Source: G963664835 sp965220775
GTDB lineage: Bacteria > Chloroflexota > UBA6077 > FW602-bin22 > JBCLEL01
Assembly: GCA_965220775.1 (NCBI GenBank)
Contig: OZ244845.1
Coordinates: 3,410,001 to 3,474,000 of the forward strand
DNA length: 64,000 nt
Reading direction: 5' to 3'
The position numbers and the translations under genes were made by a program. The notes beneath the pieces were generated by a model, which saw nothing but the letters and a program-made list of their open reading frames with translations, searched no databases and was not told the DNA's origin. The first letter of the stretch is position 1. The number at the start of each line of letters is the position of its first letter. Of this stretch, positions 1-7,816 are shown in pieces.

Positions 1-2
1 TG

Positions 3-1736
3 ACCAACGCTTACCGACGTGCGGTCGACGCGATCGAGAAGCACGGTTTCGTGCTGCTAATCGGTGAGCCGGCGGCAGGCAAGACGACCATCGCGTCTCT
101 TCTAGCAATGATGTCACTCGATCTGTATAACGCCTCTATTCTCAAGCTCGACGATCCCCGCAAGGTGACTGAACACTGGAACCCTGACGAGCCGTCGCAA
201 TTTTTCTGGCTGGACGACGCCTTCGGCGTCACTCAATACGAAGATTCACTTGTCCTCCGGTGGAATCGTATCCTGCCACACATGCGGGCCCTAATCGGCA
301 AAGGCGCCAAGATCGTCATGACATCGCGGGACTACATCTACAACCGCGCGCGCAACGATCTCAAGGAGAGCGCGTTTCCGCTCTTGAACGAGAGCCAAGT
401 AGTTATCGATGTTCGTGATCTGTCCGCCGATGAGAAAAGGCAGATACTCTACAACCATGTCAAACTCGGGCGCCAACCGCGCTCCTTCCGAAGCAAGATC
501 AAGCCCTATCTTGACGACGTCGCGATCCATCAGCGATTCATCCCGGAAATAGCGCGGCGCTTTGCCGACCCGCTGTTCACTAAGGATTTAGTCATCAATG
601 AGTATCACATCAAACAGTTCGTCGAAAAACGTGAACAACTGCTGCAAGAAATTCTCCAGAGCCTCGACACTGACAGCAAGGCAGCACTCGCGCTCATCTA
701 TATGCGCAATGGCTATCTCGAAAGCCCGATCGAACTCGATTCTGCAGAGACTCAGGCTCTAGGGCGTCTCGGTAGCACTCCCGGGGGATGCATAGCTGCG
801 CTCGAGGCCCTGAACGGCAGTCTTGTGCTGCTATCTCACGCAAGTGGTCAGGCGGTCTGGCAATTCAAACATCCAACCGTCGGAGACGCGTACGCGGCGA
901 TCCTAATCCAGAGCCCGGAGCACATTGGCATCTTCATCCAAGGAAGCGAACCGGAGAGGCTGGTCGGTCAAGTGACTTGTGGCGAATTTGGCATTGAGAA
1001 TGCGGTTGTCGTGCCGAAGTCTCTGTTTCCCCAGATGCTCGCGAAACTTGAACCACTCCGACAACGCAGGGCGAGCAACCTCCCGTGGCTCATAACGTAT
1101 GGGGTGAGCCGTAGGCTGCAAGGATTTCTAGCTCGCCGTTGCTCCAAGGAGTTCCTCTCTCTGTATTTGCAGCAAGACTCCGATCTGCTCGACCAAATTT
1201 GCGAACCTGGACTGTACCTCGACACGGCTCCGGAAGTGCGTCTAGCACAGCGCCTGCATGAATTCGGGCTCCTGCCGGATGAACAAAGGACGAAGTTTGT
1301 AGAGACGGTGAGCGATTACGCTCTTCAGGGGTTGGATGCAGGCGCTCTGAACGACGACGAAATCCAGAGTCTCTTCACTGGCGATGAATTCGAGCAATTG
1401 GTGCAAAGAATCCGCGTAGAGCTTATACCGCGGCTTCAAGATGTACGATACGACCACCAGTTCGATTGTCTATCAACCCAGCCTCCCGAGGAGCACATGC
1501 AGCCGTTTCTCGATTTCTTGAACTCTCTGAAGGCGCAGTTCGGCGATGACGAAAGTGCGGTTGAATTAATAGACTGCGAACTTTGGAGATCACGCGAATG
1601 GATCGAAGAGAATACGCCGCAGGAGCTTGGGAGGCCTCCACGGCAGTTGGCGAAAGTCGACCCACCGGAGAAGCCGCAAAGCGCGCGTAGCATCTTCGAC
1701 GACATCGACGCAGACGGAGATTCCGAGCGTGTATAA
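3..1736 (+). CDS. nSTAND3-type P-loop NTPase, C-terminal part (5' end off window)
   Basis: The frame is open from base 3 with no start in context, so the gene begins left of the window; the GTG at 51 is internal. Visible NTPase motifs are a Walker A GEPAAGKTT (63-89), a Walker B WLDDAF (207-224) and a sensor-like KIVMTSRDYIY (309-341). That order and wording match the nSTAND3 family, whose members often carry an N-terminal nuclease or other effector and sense invaders. The remaining ~400 residues are helical-looking with no motif I know, probably the sensor region. The neighbours (VapBC, PLD-ATPase) fit a defence island. The family call rests on motif recognition; the effector cannot be seen from this window. 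Confidence 0.75.
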   Translation, partial: TNAYRRAVDAIEKHGFVLLIGEPAAGKTTIASLLAMMSLDLYNASILKLDDPRKVTEHWNPDEPSQFFWLDDAFGVTQYEDSLVLRWNRILPHMRALIGKGAKIVMTSRDYIYNRARNDLKESAFPLLNESQVVIDVRDLSADEKRQILYNHVKLGRQPRSFRSKIKPYLDDVAIHQRFIPEIARRFADPLFTKDLVINEYHIKQFVEKREQLLQEILQSLDTDSKAALALIYMRNGYLESPIELDSAETQALGRLGSTPGGCIAALEALNGSLVLLSHASGQAVWQFKHPTVGDAYAAILIQSPEHIGIFIQGSEPERLVGQVTCGEFGIENAVVVPKSLFPQMLAKLEPLRQRRASNLPWLITYGVSRRLQGFLARRCSKEFLSLYLQQDSDLLDQICEPGLYLDTAPEVRLAQRLHEFGLLPDEQRTKFVETVSDYALQGLDAGALNDDEIQSLFTGDEFEQLVQRIRVELIPRLQDVRYDHQFDCLSTQPPEEHMQPFLDFLNSLKAQFGDDESAVELIDCELWRSREWIEENTPQELGRPPRQLAKVDPPEKPQSARSIFDDIDADGDSERV

Positions 1737-1923
1737 ATTCTTCTCCGGCGCGCAGTTACCCTTTTTTTCGCCAATCGACGTGCCGGAACACCAAATCGGC
1801 TGGTTCGCCCGTTTTGATTGGAACCTCAGTATTTCAACGTCACCAATTGATCGCCTGCCTCGCGCACGGATCGTGCTTAGGGCCTGTAGCGGAGGCCGCG
1901 TCGATTGGAAGCAAGGTAACTAG
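1729..1923 (+). CDS. small hypothetical ORF overlapping the nSTAND3 stop
   Basis: A GTG at 1729 overlaps the upstream TAA (GTGTATAA) and opens a 64-codon frame, an arrangement typical of translational coupling. The product starts VYKFFSGAQLPFFSP and has no recognisable motif, signal or membrane segment. There is no separate Shine-Dalgarno sequence. It could be a small accessory subunit, the stump of a longer gene, or chance. The rest of the gap to 2073 shows only GC-rich palindromic bits and no other gene. Confidence 0.25.
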   Translation: MYKFFSGAQLPFFSPIDVPEHQIGWFARFDWNLSISTSPIDRLPRARIVLRACSGGRVDWKQGN

Positions 1924-2073
1924 ACGAGACCGATAGCCGCTACCGTGGGACGTCTAACACCGGCAGCCGGCGGCCCATCAAGGCGGCCGACAGGTTAGCC
2001 GCCGCCCAGATAATCACTCCCGACAGCTAGACTCTGGAACTCGTGTATTTCTGCTCACGATCTGTAGGCGCCG

Positions 2074-2496
2074 TTACGCCGGGCTCGGCTCAATCCTGCG
2101 GAGCCCTGACACGAGGTCGAAGTCCTGGTCGTAGCTTACAATCTCCGTTATCCCTTGCTGCTCCATGTGAGCAACTGCCAGAGCGTCCTCAAAGTCCAAG
2201 TGAGGGGACGATGCGTAGAGATCAAGCGCGTTAATGTAGACGCGCTTCTGCGGGAGCTTTAGGCCCGGAAGGGTCAAAATCGGCAAGAGTCGGGCTCTGA
2301 TCTCTTCGTGATTCAGCCTGTAGGGCGCCCGACGGGACGAAAGCACGTACACAACTTCCGTCACGATAGCCTCACAAGTGAAGAGCTCGTCTTCCCCCCG
2401 GCCGACTCGCTGGAACAACTGGTAGCAGGCTTCGGCCTTGGCTTCATCATCCCTGGTCAGGTACCTCAGGATGACGTTCGTGTCCAAGAACCTCAT
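2074..2496 (-). CDS. vapC: VapC-type PIN-domain toxin
   Basis: This 140-residue protein has the PIN-domain acidic residues in order: D5 in FLDTNVILRYL, an E in the TEVVYVL segment, D in LDFEDALAVAHM, and D in VSYDQDFD. PIN toxins are Mg-dependent ribonucleases that cut tRNA or rRNA. The ATG overlaps the stop of the upstream antitoxin by four bases (ATGA), the usual VapBC coupling. All expected active-site acids are present, so the toxin looks intact. The RNA target cannot be inferred. Confidence 0.88.
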   Translation of the reverse strand: MRFLDTNVILRYLTRDDEAKAEACYQLFQRVGRGEDELFTCEAIVTEVVYVLSSRRAPYRLNHEEIRARLLPILTLPGLKLPQKRVYINALDLYASSPHLDFEDALAVAHMEQQGITEIVSYDQDFDLVSGLRRIEPSPA

Positions 2497-2768
2497 GACT
2501 CACTTAGCTCTAGTGCGGTGTCCTCGGCCTTTGCATCCTTGGCATTACGCGAAACCCCATCAAAGTCTTCGGGACTCGTGGAGGGCTTAACGGAGCCGTA
2601 GGCCGACTCCAGGCTGAACGACGCCGCACCCAAGCGAACTTTACCTCCGTCTTCGATCGTGAAGGCGACCTTATCCCTGGGCTTCAAACCGAGAAGTCGC
2701 CGAACCTCGGCGGGAATTGTTACCTGGTTCCGTTGTGTGGTAGCTGCGGTGAATTGTTTCATGTGCAT
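2493..2768 (-). CDS. vapB: AbrB/SpoVT-type antitoxin (VapB)
   Basis: This 91-residue protein begins with a swapped-hairpin AbrB DNA-binding domain (TTQRNQVTIPAEVRRLLGL, then GDKV-like KPRDKVAFTIEDGGKVRL, about residues 9-47). The C-terminal tail (SPEDFDGVSRNAKDAKAED) would bind and block the PIN toxin encoded immediately downstream. Antitoxins of this class repress their own operon. A -10-like TATAAT lies 34 bases upstream of the start. The codon MHMK offers two close ATG starts; the second (MKQFTAATTQRN) is also possible. Confidence 0.85.
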   Translation of the reverse strand: MHMKQFTAATTQRNQVTIPAEVRRLLGLKPRDKVAFTIEDGGKVRLGAASFSLESAYGSVKPSTSPEDFDGVSRNAKDAKAEDTALELSES

Positions 2769-2801
2769 CCCAATGTTTTTCTACTTAGTCAACGCCAGTA
2801 C

Positions 2802-2807
2802 ATTATA
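2802..2807 (-). promoter_or_regulatory. -10-like box for the vapBC operon
   Basis: Read on the minus strand this is TATAAT, 34 bases before the antitoxin ATG. It lies between two GTAC tetramers that could belong to an operator. No convincing -35 hexamer at 16-18 bases was found, so the call is weak. Confidence 0.35.
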
Positions 2808-2937
2808 TCGTTGTTCTTTGTACAAGGGTCGCATTGGCCTCGAAACTGCGGGCCGATCGCATTGAGGCTTTCCGACCGCATGGTGAACGGCCGGCAACGT
2901 GACGCCACGCCTGCCCGTCAGCGTTATGTGAAGTAGC

Positions 2938-4941
2938 CTACCTAGACCACGGCCACTTGAATCCCGGCCGGACTACCCTCTTCCCCAGGAACTCCTCGGT
3001 CTGCTCGCGCCAGAGCACGAACGTATCGCCGACGCTGGAAGTATCATCGTATAGGAAGTCGGGAATTTCGCCCTTGATCGACGTGCGCCCGAAGGCGTCC
3101 GCCTTCTCCCAGACGACGATCGTATCCGCTTGCAACGTCCACCCCTGTTCTCCCTCACCCACCTTCTTTCGATAGTTCTCCGGCGCTAGCAGCGCAGCCA
3201 GCCGTCTCGCCGGCCGTTCGTAGCGCCGGTCGGCATACTGATTCCAAGAAACGGGCCGGCACCAATCAGGCAGCGGTCCTTCGACTTGCTCTTCCAGGAG
3301 GCGGCAGATGATCTCGGAAGACATAAGCAGGATGTCACGCGGCTCCGGCGTGTCGTCCAACCTGTCCATGACCGCGATCAGGTACTGCCGGTAGAGGTCG
3401 GTCGTCAGCCGGTTGCGGATGTCCTCGACGCTGGTGTGTAGGCGATCCGCCAGAGCGTGCCTGTGAGTGGGGATAGAGGTGTTGGTGTAGATCATGAGGC
3501 AGCGTTTCACCACCTCGTCCGAGAACGACTGAGGCTCGGCATTCATGGAAATGACGAAACACGGGTGTTCCTTGACCTGTGGCAGGTTCTCGTCCTTCAC
3601 GATGTCCAAGCCGTGGTCGGTGAAGCGTCTGCGCGTGATGTCGTCGAACACGACCGGGAAGCGCTTGTAGTTCTGTTGCAGACCTCGAAGCGTTCTGCGG
3701 GTGAAGCTATCTTTCTGTATAGTGCTTGGGTGGCCAAACATGCTGGCTATTAATGTGTCGACCAGGCTTGTCTTGCCGCAGTTCGCCTTGCCGTAAATTA
3801 TCGCGAACGAGGGGTAATGGAAAATATTACCGCCCCCTACCACGGCGCGAGTTCGAAGATCACAGATGAACGGCGCTATGTAGAGCCACGACATGAACGT
3901 GAAGTAGTCTCGCTGCAATCGGGGCACGTCGCCCACGAAGCCCAGTTGATAGTTGTTGAAATACTCGACTATGGCTTCAGCGCTCCGTTTCAAGCCCTCG
4001 TTGTCCACCTCTAGCGGAACATGAGCGCCCGTGAGTGAGACATGTCGAGACTCTTGGTGGATGGTCAGGCTGGCCGGCTTGGTTTCTTCGCTCTGCAGGC
4101 CCTTCAGCCAACGCATCTTCTTGATTTCCGCCTTCACGGATGGTTTGAGAACATGCCTACCGTTTTGGCGGGAAATGTGGGGTGATACAACCCGGTCGAT
4201 GGGAACGGCGAGCTCCTCCACTTTGTGTACGACCTGCGGAATCGAAAGCTCGTCTGGGGCAGGCGCCTGAAAGACCGTCAGGCCTGGATCATTCAGGACA
4301 GGCGTCTCGATAAACTCAATCTCGGCCTCCCGCAGGTCTGTGGGCAAGTCGATCCTGTCCGAGGCAGTTTCCTTCACAGCATCGTACTCCCGCGAGTAAT
4401 GATCCCAGGCTCCGGCATCATCGTCGAAGACGATCAACGTTTCCGGCTGCTTGCCGCCAAACGCCCGCTCCGACAGATTGGCCGATCCCACTATCACCCG
4501 CCGGCGCTCAGGGTTGTCGGCCTCGAGGAGGTACAGCTTGGAGTGGGCAATGTTGTCCTTCACGACATAGAACCGCGCTCTGCCCTCGTGGATCCTCTCG
4601 AATATGACCCGCTGGCGCTCTTCCTCCAACTGAAGGGCGGAATCCCTCACCTGGTTGATCAGGAATTGCTGGAACGCGACGATGTCGGCAAACCGTCCCA
4701 GCCCCCCTTCGTAGCCAAAGACGCACTCGAAGCGCTCGAAAGAGTACCTGTCCAGCATCCTCACGATCATTGGCGTGCTGACCGAGTAGGTTAGTACGCG
4801 CATCCGGTCGAATCCATCGAATACGTCCCAACTGAACGGCTCGGCCCTCTTGAACCTTGCGGATACGACTTTCAGACCTTGCTCGGCGACAGAGTGAGCA
4901 TCGTCGAAGCCGAGCCGGTTCTGTAAGGGATCATTCATCAC
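2938..4941 (-). CDS. PLD-nuclease / SF3-like ATPase fusion, candidate defence protein
   Basis: The 667-residue protein has two parts. Residues ~40-200 form a phospholipase-D-type nuclease half: HSK (H133, K135) followed by VGSANLSERAFGG (G152-N155), an HxK...GSxN motif. Residues ~320-500 form a P-loop ATPase: Walker A YGKANCGKTSL (~383-393), Walker B PVVFDD (429-434), sensor-1 asparagine in ISMNAEP (467) and an arginine in VVKRCL (480), resembling superfamily 3 helicases. The C-terminal ~170 residues are unassigned. A single HKD motif implies a dimeric active site. No named system I know has exactly this pairing (Mokosh type II fuses PLD to a different helicase class). The gene sits alone between vapBC and the SPFH gene. 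Function is inferred as nucleic-acid attack on invaders. Confidence 0.6.
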   Translation of the reverse strand: MMNDPLQNRLGFDDAHSVAEQGLKVVSARFKRAEPFSWDVFDGFDRMRVLTYSVSTPMIVRMLDRYSFERFECVFGYEGGLGRFADIVAFQQFLINQVRDSALQLEEERQRVIFERIHEGRARFYVVKDNIAHSKLYLLEADNPERRRVIVGSANLSERAFGGKQPETLIVFDDDAGAWDHYSREYDAVKETASDRIDLPTDLREAEIEFIETPVLNDPGLTVFQAPAPDELSIPQVVHKVEELAVPIDRVVSPHISRQNGRHVLKPSVKAEIKKMRWLKGLQSEETKPASLTIHQESRHVSLTGAHVPLEVDNEGLKRSAEAIVEYFNNYQLGFVGDVPRLQRDYFTFMSWLYIAPFICDLRTRAVVGGGNIFHYPSFAIIYGKANCGKTSLVDTLIASMFGHPSTIQKDSFTRRTLRGLQQNYKRFPVVFDDITRRRFTDHGLDIVKDENLPQVKEHPCFVISMNAEPQSFSDEVVKRCLMIYTNTSIPTHRHALADRLHTSVEDIRNRLTTDLYRQYLIAVMDRLDDTPEPRDILLMSSEIICRLLEEQVEGPLPDWCRPVSWNQYADRRYERPARRLAALLAPENYRKKVGEGEQGWTLQADTIVVWEKADAFGRTSIKGEIPDFLYDDTSSVGDTFVLWREQTEEFLGKRVVRPGFKWPWSR

Positions 4942-5188
4942 CAGGCATCACCTGCTTCCTGAAACCTCCGGCCTCCTTGCGGGATCAGTTCGGGTTGGGG
5001 TTCTTATCAAACAGGGTAGCGGTCCACAACGGCAGCGTCCTCCGGCCTTGCCACGGACGCCTCCCCCACTCCAAGAGGCGAGGATCCCGATGAAACCGAC
5101 GGTAACTAGAGGAGACTTGTGACCTCTAAGTCCGGTCGGACATCGGTCTTGTCTATTGTATTGTCTCGGGTCAACAACCCGCTCACGC
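4942..5188. other. intergenic stretch upstream of the PLD-ATPase gene
   Basis: No gene is supported in these 247 bases. The promoter of the minus-strand PLD-ATPase gene should lie here. I see TTGACC on the minus strand near 5168-5173 but no well-spaced -10 box. Confidence 0.3.
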
Positions 5189-6085
5189 TCACGACGGCGG
5201 GTAGGGGTTGCCAGTATTGAGCACCGGCTGCGTGCCCTTGTCGCCACAGAGCACGACCAGCAAATTGCTAACCAGGGCCGCCTTCCGCTCCTCATCAAGC
5301 TCGACGACGCCCCGGCTTGACAGATCCTCTAGCGCCATCTGCACCATGGTGACGGCGCCCTCGACGATTTGGCTGCGGGCCGCGATGATAGCTCCGGCTT
5401 GCTGGCGCTGGAGCATCGCCGACGCGATCTCCGGCGCATAGGCCAAGTGGGTGATCCGCGCCTCGAGCACCTGGACCCCGGCCTTTTGGAGCCGGCTCTG
5501 GATCTCCGTTTTCAACTGGCCGGCGATCTCCTCGGTGTTGCCTCGCAGCGATATCTGTCCCTCCTCGTACGAGTCATACGGGTAATGGGTCGCCAGATCG
5601 CGGACCGCCGACTCGCTCTGGACGTGCACGTAGTTGATGTAGTCGTCCACCTCGAAAGTGGCCTCCGCCGTGTCAACCACGTTCCAGACGACGACAGCGG
5701 CCATCTCGATAGGATTGCCGTCGGTGTCGTTGACCTTGGAGCGTTCCGTCTCGAAGTTGCGGGCCCGAAGCGAGATCCGCTCTTTCTTGTATAGCGGATT
5801 GGCCCAGCGGAGTCCCGGATCTTTGACTGTGCCGACGTAGCGTCCGAAGAATTGCAATACGCGGCCCTCGTTCGGGTTGACCACGAAGCTGCCCCACAGC
5901 AGGAATAGGATGACCGGGACGAGCAAGATGGAGACGAGCAATGTCAGCCACACCTCGGCGCCAAGACTGAACACGAACAGAACGACGTCCAACACGAGCG
6001 CGAGCGACAATCCGAGTACGATGGGGCCGCCGGCCCGGGCAGAGTACAGCTTCTCCTGTATGTGGTCTGGCTTCTCTTGGTTCAT
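5189..6085 (-). CDS. SPFH/band 7 (stomatin-prohibitin-like) membrane protein
   Basis: The chosen start (ATG at 6085-6083) has GGAGG eight bases upstream; the open frame runs further 5' but without a ribosome site. The 298-residue protein has two hydrophobic segments (about 20-40 and 44-66), then the band 7 signature WGSFVVNPNEGRVLQFFGRY, a beta-rich SPFH domain, and a coiled-coil C-terminus with PEIASAMLQRQQAGAIIAAR. Proteins of this family form ring-like scaffolds in the inner membrane, often beside proteases such as FtsH or NfeD. No NfeD or protease gene is adjacent, so the partner is unknown. Confidence 0.85.
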   Translation of the reverse strand: MNQEKPDHIQEKLYSARAGGPIVLGLSLALVLDVVLFVFSLGAEVWLTLLVSILLVPVILFLLWGSFVVNPNEGRVLQFFGRYVGTVKDPGLRWANPLYKKERISLRARNFETERSKVNDTDGNPIEMAAVVVWNVVDTAEATFEVDDYINYVHVQSESAVRDLATHYPYDSYEEGQISLRGNTEEIAGQLKTEIQSRLQKAGVQVLEARITHLAYAPEIASAMLQRQQAGAIIAARSQIVEGAVTMVQMALEDLSSRGVVELDEERKAALVSNLLVVLCGDKGTQPVLNTGNPYPPS

Positions 6086-6637
6086 GAACACACCTCCGTG
6101 ATGATCTAAATTACGCGGGAACCAGGAAATGGGCGAGGTTCCGGCGTCCGGACAGGTGGGCGTAGAAGGAAGGTCTCGCCGAGCCGCTTCGTCAATCCGC
6201 CGGTCCGAATGACCAGGCCTTTCACTAAGTATCAGCCTCCTCAATCTACTCCGCGGCACTCATCGGGATTATCCGAGCGGACCGGCGGACTCCGCTCGAC
6301 CATGCCTTCGAGCCGGATCTGGCCCTTCTGGGCCCAACGGATAATATACCCCATGTACGCGCCCATTTATGCGCATTATGCGCACACGCCCCGCCGGCCG
6401 GCAAGTACTCACCTACACCCGCCTACCGACAGCGCAGGGCCGGACCTCTTCACGAGGGTTCTTGATTTTGCGTAGTCTGGTAGGCCGGCGGCTGTGACCT
6501 TGGCTTCGCGAGCGTCAGCATTGGCATCTACCCGAAAGAAAACCGTGCCAACTATCGACAGAGTTTGTAACAATTCGAAAGCCACGACGAGTAACGTAGT
6601 CATCACAATGTCTAGTACAACGGAGATCACCGGGACC
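6086..6637. other. divergent intergenic region between SPFH and cytochrome genes
   Basis: This ~550-base stretch separates the leftward SPFH gene from the rightward cytochrome genes and should hold both promoters. Frames run through it on both strands but have no ribosome sites or homology I recognise. A minus-strand TATATT near 6340-6350 is a possible -10 for the SPFH gene, and direct repeats around 6358-6385 (GCGC-ATTATGCGCA) could be operator-like. Confidence 0.3.
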
Positions 6638-7111
6638 ATGGTGACCAATCGCAGAGTCCCATCAGGCAGACTCTTTATATCCACCTATGTAACGGCCTTC
6701 CTCTTGTTCATGCTGATTGGATGTGGTGACCGGGCTGCGCAACAGAATGAGACGACCGGGTCTAACGACGCGCAGATGGTCTCGGTGACAAGACCCGCCT
6801 TATCGGACACGGCTCTCGCCGGCGAAAGCCTGTTTAACGCCAAATGCTCCCTCTGTCACGGAGCTAATGCCGCCGGCACCAATCAGGGCCCACCTCTAAT
6901 CGACAGAATCTACGAGCCAGGCCACCACCCGGACGTCAGCATTCGCGTTGCGGTTCGGCAGGGGGTCCGGCAGCATCACTGGCAGTTCGGTAATATGCCT
7001 CCGGTCCCGAGTGTCTCGGAGGACGACGTGGAGAAGATCATCTGCTACGTCCGGGAGATGCAGCGCGCCAACGGCATCTTTGAAGGCGAAGTTGCTTCAA
7101 CTGCCTGCTGA
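6638..7111 (+). CDS. cytochrome c lipoprotein (monohaem, class I)
   Basis: The start MVTNRR at 6638 is preferred because GGAG lies twelve bases upstream and it gives a compact signal peptide ending in a lipobox (LIGC). The mature protein carries one haem-binding CSLCH motif, followed by a GPPL segment and a likely axial methionine in FGNMPPVP. Such proteins move electrons at the outer face of the membrane. A second cytochrome c lipoprotein follows 82 bases downstream on the same strand, so the two are probably co-transcribed. The redox partner is not visible in the window. Confidence 0.8.
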   Translation: MVTNRRVPSGRLFISTYVTAFLLFMLIGCGDRAAQQNETTGSNDAQMVSVTRPALSDTALAGESLFNAKCSLCHGANAAGTNQGPPLIDRIYEPGHHPDVSIRVAVRQGVRQHHWQFGNMPPVPSVSEDDVEKIICYVREMQRANGIFEGEVASTAC

Positions 7112-7193
7112 GCCGGATTCAGGTTGAACCGGCAACGGGCTCACTCCGATGACGGTGAATCCCAGGACGATGCAACAGGAGGAATGTGAACCG

Positions 7194-7739
7194 GTGCGCG
7201 GTGGCGTACTCTCCGTCAGCGTACGGTCTATCGGGCCGGCGACCGCTCTCGTCGTTCTGATACTCACCTCCGTGTTGGTGACCGCCTGCACGTCTGCTCC
7301 CGGCGAAGGTACTCAGACATTCGGCAGCGGTCCCACCGTCGAGGCTCCTCGAACCGGCCGGGAGATATTCGCTTCAAATTGCGCCGCCTGCCACGGAGCC
7401 GCCGGCGAGGGTCACCCGGACTGGCGCATTAAGAACGCCGATGGCACATTGCCTCCGCCTCCTCTCAATGGCGACGGGCACACATGGCACCACGCGGATG
7501 GCCTCTTGTACCGGATCGTAAGCCAGGGCGGGAAGTCGCTGGAAATCCCCGGCGATCCCAGCTTCAAGAGCGCGATGCCGGCGTTTGGCGACCTGCTCAG
7601 CCACGAAGAGATAATCGAGGTGCTCGCTTACGTCAAGAGCCTCTGGGGGGACAAGACCGCCCAGGGATTGTCCATCCGCGAGACACAGGCGTTGATTAGT
7701 GAGCGAGACCCGTTCCCGTCGGAGGCCGGCGAAGAATAG
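7194..7739 (+). CDS. cytochrome c lipoprotein (monohaem), second of a pair
   Basis: GTG at 7194 is chosen because AGGAGG (7178-7183) precedes it by ten bases; an upstream in-frame ATG at 7149 lacks one. The signal peptide ends in the lipobox LVTAC. One haem motif CAACH is present, with a probable axial methionine in SAMPAFGDLLSHEEI, and the end VLAYVKSLWG is the typical C-terminal helix of class I cytochromes c. It shares architecture but little sequence with the preceding cytochrome. It may be an electron carrier for a periplasmic oxidase or dehydrogenase; the enzyme is not encoded nearby. Confidence 0.82.
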   Translation: MRGGVLSVSVRSIGPATALVVLILTSVLVTACTSAPGEGTQTFGSGPTVEAPRTGREIFASNCAACHGAAGEGHPDWRIKNADGTLPPPPLNGDGHTWHHADGLLYRIVSQGGKSLEIPGDPSFKSAMPAFGDLLSHEEIIEVLAYVKSLWGDKTAQGLSIRETQALISERDPFPSEAGEE

Positions 7740-7816
7740 CAACGGGTCCAACTGGCCGCGAATCCCGGCAGGGCGATGCGATAAAGCGGGGACGATCCGA
7801 AATAAATCGGTGACCC

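Noticed and set aside
4225..4794. 189-residue plus-strand frame
   Set aside because: Antisense to the PLD-ATPase coding region, which has clear motifs on the other strand.
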